From NCBI GenBank assembly GCA_023079485.1, contig CM041084.1, forward strand, positions 129,282,792 through 129,346,791: a stretch of DNA of 64,000 bases. Reading direction: 5' to 3'. This document shows positions 56,966 through 64,000 of this stretch, piece by piece (position 1 is the stretch's first letter; the number at the start of each line of letters is the position of its first letter). A program made the translations under genes and the position numbers. The notes beneath the pieces were generated by a model. It saw only the letters and a list, made by a program, of their open reading frames with translations, had not been told where the DNA came from and searched no databases. This DNA comes from Archilochus colubris (taxonomy: Eukaryota; Chordata; Aves; Apodiformes; Trochilidae).

Positions 56966-57991
56966 AGCTTTAGAAACTTGAACTCAAGGTGTAAGAGGGA
57001 AAAGGGAAGCCATGGTATAAGTAAGGTGCAGATACAATCTTATCCTGTGCCAGCTGGAAAAAGTCCACATTGGAAAACTTCCCAGCCCCCTGCCCCATGC
57101 CCTGGCTCTCGGGACAGTGTTGAAGATGAAAAATTGCAGCACTGTGTGGGCTTTGTAGGGTTAGGAATGAAACTGACTTATGGACCTTCAGCTGTACCTA
57201 TTTTAAAATGAACTGAACAATTATTTGGGGGGAAAAAGAAGCAACAAAAGAGACCTTATTGCCTTACATCCCACTGAAAGGAAATACACTCTGCCTATGG
57301 CCCATATCCTTTGCTGTGGATTAATTCAAATATGAAAGAAGTATCTTGTCCAAGGCTAAAACACTTTTCCAGAGAACTTTCACTTGTTTTTGCAGAGGAG
57401 GTGTGTGACTCCTGGTGCTACCAGGCAGAGGTAACTGGGCCCATGCTGAATGCCCAGAAGCAGCTTTCTTGCTGGGAAGCTGGGACTGAGAGACTACAAG
57501 ACATCCCAGATCTGAACACAGCCCCTACATTGCTGCAGTTCCCATCACATCAGTGTGAAGATACCTTCATTTAATGAAGGAAAAATTGTACTGTTACCAT
57601 GATCTTTTGTCATCCTGTTTTTCACAGCCTTTTGTCACCCAGAATTACCAGTGGACAGGAGTCAGGTGCTGCCCTACTCTTCTTTTTTTAGGAGCAGTTT
57701 TTCACAACACATCAAGGGAGGAAGCCTGCCTACCCCCTTCTCTCTGGAGAACTTTGAACTTTCTTCACTAAAACCTTGTTTTCCTGAAAACAGAGGCTAA
57801 ACCTCAGGCTAGACTAAACCAGCAGATAGTGCAGCCTAGTCTAGCCCAATGCATAGGACTCTTCTGGGAAGGTGTAAAATGCCAAGCATGGTTCCCTAGC
57901 TCTGCCTCAGCTGAGCACCACAAATGTGGGCATGTACATATTCCTGTATTTATAGTGAATGCTTTCTTCCTTCCCCCCCCTCACACAAGTG

Positions 57992-57997
57992 TTTATT
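57992..57997 (-). terminator. Candidate NIPAL2 poly(A) signal (AATAAA)
   Basis: Minus-strand AATAAA, 570 nt downstream of the NIPAL2 stop. It is the nearest canonical hexamer I noticed. Confidence 0.3.
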
Positions 57998-58566
57998 TCC
58001 TTGGAAAATAAGAGAATGAGTCTGATGGCAGAAGATAATCAGGATTTTCCCTCTACACATAATATCAAGGGATTCACATGTACATATTTGTATACTGTAT
58101 ATATGGCCACAGGTTTGACTCATGAACAGGAAGGACCAGATTTTAAAGGTATTATACATACTGTGGAATATTTTGAAGTCACTTATGAAAATTCTTCTTG
58201 TTTGCCACCTTTGTCTTTAAGCATCTACATAGACCTGGGGGTTTTAAAGAGGAATTTTTATAATCCTTTTCTGTGCCTATTTCTACTTCAAAGCAATTAA
58301 GATTCTAAAGATATCCCTAAGAGACAGTGATACTAGGAGAATGTTCCATTTCATTAATGATTACTTATCTTTTCTTGAGGTTTCCTTTATCTTGAGAACA
58401 TATTTAGGACAGCAATAGGGTGAATTAAGTAGAATTAAATAATACTATGACTCATCAACACACAGGAGTTCAACATATACTAGAATACACCCAACAAAAA
58501 GGTGCTGCTGATCCTTGTTCCATTGGCATTCCTCCTGTTGATTGGCATGCAAGGTGCTGTCTTCTT

Positions 58567-58661
58567 TCAGCTCTGACTTTTCACCAAGTCATCTTCACTA
58601 TTCAAAGTGCCATAGTGTGAACCGTGAGAATCTGGTTGTATTTTGCCTGTCAGTTTTTGTC
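58567..58661 (-). CDS. NIPAL2: NIPAL2 last coding exon, with stop
   Basis: Acceptor CCTTAG|. Encodes [20 protein letters not shown] and a short acidic tail ending KSQS, then TGA (plus 58567-58569). Confidence 0.88.
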
Positions 58662-61600
58662 CTAAGGAAATGGAGTGAGAGAAGGGAAAAACAACAACTC
58701 TGTGAAGAATTTTAATAAAACAAGTCCCCCACCAATCCATCATTTAAACATTCTTTGCTCCAGTAATCATTGTTTTCATTTGACTGGTTGTAACAATAGC
58801 TTGGAAAAACTGAAAAATTATTTGAAAAATCTGTTGGGAACAGGAATAGAAAATAAGGGAACAGTATATTTATTGAATGTGACTTGAGCACATTTGTGAC
58901 TCAACTCTTCTCGGTCATCCCATTATCTGATATCTCATTTTTAAACTGAGAGACAGAAAAAAAAGCACCCTACTTACCAGGAATATGTCCACAGTCAATA
59001 AAAGAAATTTGTAAATGCTCCTCTTTTTTATTTCTTGCAATTACAAATACACCAAGGAAAGATAGGAGACACCTGCAAAATAGTAGTGGCACAGTATCAT
59101 AAGAAACAGTTGACTGCATTTGAGATGAGAAATTCTTTCCAAGTTTCTTTTTCAAGGACTTTCAAACCCAAGCTGCTCAGTTGATAAAGAAACTTTTCTT
59201 CCGAGCAGTTCTGTAAATTCATCTTGGGCTCCCTTTCCATCCAGTTTTTGCCTCCTGAAGCTTTATTTTCAGATCCAAAGGCTCTGCAGGCAAAATTATA
59301 CTTTCAGCAATATGTCCCTAATCAAATGCCTGTGAGTGAGAGACCACAAGATTTGAGTCCCTGAGCAAATCTTCATAGAGCAGCTAAGTTCTGTGTTCTA
59401 GTATTTACAATTTCATTAACAACTCAGTTTAGCTGCAGACAATCATCTCTCTTGTTTTTCTCATTTGACTGTGTCTCGGTGGCAAGCTGTAAGCCAGGAG
59501 CAATGAGAAACTACTATTCCTGGGTAAATCTTGTATCTGCTTTGTGCTGGACACACAATCACAAATTCTGCCTGCCAAATACACGGCTTGAATTTGCTCA
59601 TCTCCATTTTCTGTCACTTTTCCTGCAGTCAAACATGGTAGTGGCAGTGTGCACCCACTTCCATCTGACTGCGGAGCATGAAGATGCCTGGAGCTATCAG
59701 CCCCATTTATTTGACAGCACTGTGTCAAGACACTTCCAGAAGTTCTGGGAGATGCTTTGAGTCATCTCCCACCCATTTTCAAGTAACTGTCACCTGTCCC
59801 CAGAATTTTTAAGGTGCTGGTAACCAGCAGGTTTCTGCTCTTGCAACATTTATGCCTTCTTCAAACATTCTTCACTAACATATTCACATGCTCTGAGCTT
59901 TTCCACAGGTGTGCTATGTCTTTCTCAGCACAGGAAAATACATGAGAGATGCTACTGCTAGTAGGCAAGAAACTCATATCATAGAATCATAGAATTGGCT
60001 GGGTTGGAAGGGACCTCAGAGATCATCAAGTCCAACCCCTGAACCACTGTTGCGGTTGCTAGACCATGGCACTGAGTGCCACATCCAGTCTCTTTTTAAA
60101 TATCTCCAGGGACGGAGAATCCACTACTTCCCTGGGCAGCCCATTCCAATGCCTGATCTCCCTCTCCATAAAGAAATTCTTTCTAATATCTAACCTAAAC
60201 CTCCCCTGGCACAACTTAAGACCATGCCCTCTTGTCTTGTTGAAAGTCTTCTGGGAAAAGAGACCAACCCCCACCTGGCTACACCCTCCTTTCAGGGTGT
60301 TGTAGAGAGTGATGAGGTCTCCCCTGAGCCGCCTCTTCTTTAGGCTGAACAGCCCCAGCTCCCTCATCCTCTCCTCATAGGGTCTGTGCTCGAGTCCCTT
60401 CACCAGCCTGGTTGCCCTCCTTTGGACCCGCTCCAGGACCTTGATATCCTTCCTAAACTGAGGGGCCCAGAACTGGACACAGTAAAGCCCACACCTAATG
60501 GCAGCAAACACCAGCTGGGCAGGCAAGTGGAAGGTAACATGGGAGGAGATTTCTTGCTTGTAAAAGCACCCCCTACGCCATGATTTTTAGCGGAGAGCAA
60601 TGATTTCTTCTTCTTGCTGGAGGAACTCAGGCTGCTGCTTTTTCATTCCACTATGAGATTAGTAGTTCATAAGTGTCTCACATTTTTACATATTTGGATT
60701 CAAAACCAGGCCTCCAAACTCCCTAAGCACAGACATTAATCTTTCCTTTAATGTTTTTTTTATCCTGCTATAATGGCTATTCCATAATACTTTAATAACA
60801 AGTCAGGCTTCTTCTTACTGAGAAGAGATTTCACAAGGCAATGATGTTTCAGTACGAATGTTAGTGCAGATTTTAAACCAATGCACTTACCCGAACAGAA
60901 ACATGAACATGTTCAGCAAAGTTGCACTTTGGAATTCCCGATAAAATATGACCCCTGGAATGTGACAGAAACAAGAACTGCAGATCTTAACTTGACTGGC
61001 TTCCAAGTGATATGAATTACAGCTGGGAGGGTCAAGAGCAATGTCATGCTTAAATGGAGCAAAAAATCCCAAATAAGGTATTAATACACATTGTGATGGG
61101 TTCACTTTATGTGCCCACATTCCATTATCTAGGTTTTCTCAAGAAACTGGAGAACTGGAGAAGATTTAGTCTCTAAGGCTGGAGCATGTGCTGTGTTAGT
61201 AACTGCATAGATGCAGGTATTTTTTGCATTGTCAGCAACAGTTTCTGTGAAGGTTAAACTCAAGCAGACTCATATCCATATAGCTAACAAGTTCTTCATG
61301 GTCACTCTGTCATACCATGTGGACATCTTACTCCAATTTGGAACAGGTTTTTGTTACCTAGCTGTGTCCCTAAAGTTTACACCAACTTAAGAGCTCCAGC
61401 TGCCAAGTTTGCCAAATCCTCCTGGCTGAAGGGATCACGAGCTCTTTCTGCTCATCCCTCTTACAGGAATTAGCACCTCTGCAGTGGAGGTGACAGAACC
61501 AGATCTGTATCTGGATCTCAGCTACCCTAATTCACAGCCAAATATATTAGCTTTAAACCACTGATGAGCACAGTTTTATGTAGAAAAGTTGGAGTATGAA

Positions 61601-62739
61601 CTAGTACAGCTGAAGTGTGACTGTACCTTCAAAGGCTGTAACTTGGAATGAGGGATCATGAGATATCTTCTGTGAGCACCCCAGCAAGGTTCAGCAGAGG
61701 GTGCTCTTCTAAGGCTACACTGATTTAACTAACCTGGTGCAAATTCATTTGTATCCAGTCTCAAAGCTATTAAGCCATTCCTGAAGAGGTACTTGATCTT
61801 TGAAGGAGGCACAAGGCCAAGTTTCCCATATGGTCACAGGAATGCAAAACCCTTTTGGCACAAGTCTCCTCTCAGTCAAAAAGTGTAGGTCTCTTCTAAC
61901 ACAGGTGCTGAGGCAATCTGTGCATGAACCTAACTCCCTTTCTCATTAATGGCAGCTCTGCATGAGAAACTCCTGCACAGCAATGACAGGAAAGCCCCCA
62001 GTGTGTGTTAAAATGAGTCATAAATGTTCTAACAACATGATCATTTTGGCTCATTGCTGATACAGCATCTTAGTCATCCTCCCTGCTCATGTTCTTACTC
62101 CATGCACTGTTTCCAAGATCTGCAGTCCCTCTCTAACAACACTGAGTTCAAAGTTCTCACCCAAAATAAAAAGTTAAATGCTTAAAAGGTCTTTGGAGTC
62201 ATTTTATTTCCTTCACTTAACCTAGAATTCCACCTTCTGAAATGGAATATACACTAACTACTATGAAACACAGCTGGTTGTCATTTGAGTAGTTTGCCAG
62301 GCTGTTAAAATTATTCTACCAGTTCGGCTATGGAGAGGCTGCTGTGCACATGGTAAATGCATTTACTGGATGTCAAGATGAGGCTAGCATAAATGCAGGT
62401 ACTTCCAGCAAGCTAGCAAGGCACTGTGAACTGTACATATCAACTCTGGAAATGCTAGAATTTTATCATTTTTATGTTGCTTCAAAAGTTGTGAACTTGA
62501 TAATTTTTCAGAACTTAAACATCTGTCACTTAGGAAAACCTTTTTGTGAAGACAAGCATGACTGGTTTGTGTTCCTGTTCACATGCAGTAATTCTTGAAA
62601 ACTTAATGCTTAGAAAATTGTTCTGTAGAGGCAGAAGGTCAGAAACAAACCTGAAATTATGGCACTGCTGGTGAAGAATACAAAATTAATGGGCACAACT
62701 GCTGTTGCTTCATACAGATGCATTGCTTGATTCAAGAAC
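58567..62739 (-). CDS. NIPAL2: NIPAL2, NIPA-like magnesium transporter family (3' part only, last four coding exons)
   Basis: NIPA-family multi-pass membrane protein, a family linked to Mg2+ transport. Exons, 5' to 3' on the minus strand: 62651-62739, 60891-60954, 58978-59072 and 58567-58661. Phases 1/2/0 chain without error: split Gly codons G|GG, GG|G and G|GA. Together they encode the C-terminal 113-114 residues: [20 protein letters not shown] (helix), [20 protein letters not shown] (re-entrant/helix region), [20 protein letters not shown] (last membrane segment and basic stop), then a polar tail with GKIQPDSH and YGTL that ends SQS. The tail is about 6 residues shorter than human as I remember it. 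Upstream exons must lie beyond 64000; none was found in 62740-64000. It converges on POP1 as in human. Confidence 0.9.
58978..59072 (-). CDS. NIPAL2: NIPAL2 exon (second from last)
   Basis: Acceptor TTTGCAG|, donor CCTG|GTAAGT. Encodes [20 protein letters not shown] and then [14 protein letters not shown] sequence. Confidence 0.92.
59073..60890. other. NIPAL2 intron between second- and third-from-last exons
   Basis: Holds a CR1 copy at 59978-60485. Otherwise nothing identifiable. Confidence 0.7.
59978..60485 (-). mobile_element. CR1 LINE, 5'-truncated, about 0.5 kb, frame intact
   Basis: Octamer remnants (atcatagaatcatagaattgg) at the 3' end, then the 3' UTR. The minus-strand ORF2 C-terminus stays open ([41 protein letters not shown]) to the stop at 60059-60061. 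Similarity ends at about 60485, after aactggacacagta. Reading upstream of that is not CR1. Confidence 0.9.
60891..60954 (-). CDS. NIPAL2: NIPAL2 exon (third from last)
   Basis: Acceptor TTCCAG|GG, donor CGG|GTAAGT. Encodes [21 protein letters not shown], equivalent to the G-I-FY-EF segment of NIPA proteins. Confidence 0.92.
60955..62650. other. NIPAL2 intron between third- and fourth-from-last exons
   Basis: A 1.7-kb intron in which I see nothing identifiable. Confidence 0.6.
62651..62739 (-). CDS. NIPAL2: NIPAL2 exon (fourth from last)
   Basis: Acceptor TTCCAG|G, donor TCAG|GTTTG. Encodes [20 protein letters not shown] and FFTSSAIIS, matching the NIPA-family FLNQA-LY--T-VVP signature. Confidence 0.92.
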
Positions 62740-64000
62740 CTGGAAGAGAAATGTTATTGTATCTCATGCCTACAGGGGTTCCACTGCACCTTAGGTCAGG
62801 TTAAGGCATTTTATGTTTGCTTAACAAAAAGCGTGACCATTTCTTACCAAAATAGCAAGTAGCCCTGGACAGATGTGTATTGAATTTACCTTCTGGTTTG
62901 GCTCTTCAGAGTACAAAAAAAAAGGTGAAAGCAAGAAGGTTGGTGTGAATCCTTTTGGTCATTGGCTGTCATTGGAGAGTGTTTGGTAGCAGTGTTGGGA
63001 GAATTTTGTCTGACACAGATAAGGGAGGAATGCTAGGGCATTGCTGCTTACAGTCTGCATTGGTTCTTGGAAGCAACACTGCCTGCTAGCAGCCAGGGGC
63101 AAACTGCTCTAATTTAATAGGTTGTGTAAAGGTGTATTTCCAGCATGGACATGAACTCACAAGTCCTGGTAGGAAATGTTTCACTCTGTCGAAGTCCACA
63201 TTACTGCTACTGCTCAATCCAGCTTGAATGAAACACTTATTTATATGTTTATCCAGGCAGTCATATCCCTGACACACTCTGTCCTGCCATCAAAGGTCAG
63301 GAAGGTGGCTCCAAGCCTGTGCTGCTTGGTTTGGAAAGTCCACTGTGCTCCTCAGAAGGGCAACAGAAAGGATTAGCAGAATCACCAGTAAGAGTGTGCG
63401 GGACCACAGGAGTGTACACAAACCTGCAGGACTGAGATACTGGCCATGAGCAGCCTGCACAGTCTGTGTCAACAGATGAAAAAGGGAAAGCAATTAACCC
63501 AGTTGTACAGAGACCAGAGCTATCAACATTTATCCATAGGGTGATGAATTATGAGTGTAAACGTTCAGATGCACTGGCAGATGCTCTGTTATGTGAACAG
63601 TGCATTTCAGACCAAAAGAGAAAAATCAGGAGGCTGCAGAGTGTATTCAAGACCTATAAAAAGAACCATGCTTAAATGTTTCACTGGTACAATATGTGTG
63701 CACAGTAAAACTACAAGCTTGGATCTGTTTTAGCCATTAAAGTAATTGCATGGTTATTTTAGCAACTGTTGAACAGTCTCCATGGTGCTTTAAAAATAAA
63801 GAAATCCTCCATATCCACAGAATAGTTAGGATTTTGAAGTCACTGAAAACACCTCATTATTTTTCCCCATTTGCAACAAACTTGGTCATGGGGTCTCAAC
63901 CAGTGATACCAAGGCCCAGCATTGAATCCAGAAAGATGTTGCAGCACAGGCTGTTCTGAGCTAATACACCACAGTCATGTAAAGTAAAAGAGAAAAAAAA
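62740..64000. other. NIPAL2 upstream intron (continues past the window)
   Basis: No further NIPAL2 exon could be read on the minus strand. The open frames here do not match the family. Confidence 0.6.

Larger units (their letters stand above)
55727..58566. other. NIPAL2 3' flank and intergenic
   Basis: Contains a T/G-rich low-complexity tract (56821-56965) and probably the NIPAL2 3' UTR at its right end. No other gene seen. Confidence 0.6.

Noticed and set aside
56759..57211. 150-codon plus-strand frame
   Set aside because: Most of it is translation of the T/G low-complexity tract; the rest has no recognisable domain.
60486..60526. N-terminal extension of the minus-strand frame beyond the CR1 copy
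   Set aside because: Similarity to CR1 ends at about 60485, so the extra codons are flanking DNA read by chance.
63466..63675. Basic 69-codon plus-strand frame near the right edge
   Set aside because: Lies inside a NIPAL2 intron on the opposite strand, with no family resemblance and no splice support.

Overview
The window is vertebrate nuclear DNA and almost certainly from a bird. It has split genes with GT-AG introns, a CpG-island promoter, AT-rich intergenic DNA, and interspersed repeats dominated by CR1 LINEs that end in the avian ATTCTRTG octamer. I see no bacterial, phage or organellar genes. I could not narrow the species.

Three protein genes are supported by exon-by-exon reading with matching splice phases. 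RIDA (imine deaminase of the YjgF/YER057c/UK114 family) lies on the minus strand at 2532-10380: 6 coding exons, 136 aa. POP1 (protein subunit of RNase P and RNase MRP) lies on the plus strand at 10742-31565: 15 coding exons, 1013 aa. The last four coding exons of NIPAL2 (NIPA-like magnesium transporter family) lie on the minus strand at 58567-62739; its 5' part is beyond the right edge. RIDA and POP1 are head-to-head across 361 bp of a CpG island that carries a palindromic NRF1 site and a ZNF143-type site. POP1 and NIPAL2 converge across about 27 kb. This is the RIDA-POP1-NIPAL2 order I know from human chromosome 8q22.

Layout: 1-2531 RIDA 3' flank; 2532-10380 RIDA; 10080-11080 shared CpG-island promoter; 10742-31565 POP1, with CR1 pieces in introns 2, 3 and 10, a tRNA-like fold in intron 10 and a 95-bp sequence present in both intron 6 and intron 9; 31566-58566 intergenic DNA holding a young CR1 with a long uninterrupted reverse-transcriptase frame (36127-37395), a probable solo LTR (52849-53633) and a three-level nest of CR1 insertions (54590-55726); 58567-64000 the NIPAL2 3' end, with a CR1 in one intron.

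RIDA and POP1 are both housekeeping genes (metabolite-damage clearance; tRNA and rRNA processing), which fits a shared CpG-island promoter with NRF1 and ZNF143 sites. I found no convincing new biological system. The items most worth a second look are the duplicated intronic 95-mer, the tRNA-like locus, the solo LTR and the CR1 nest.
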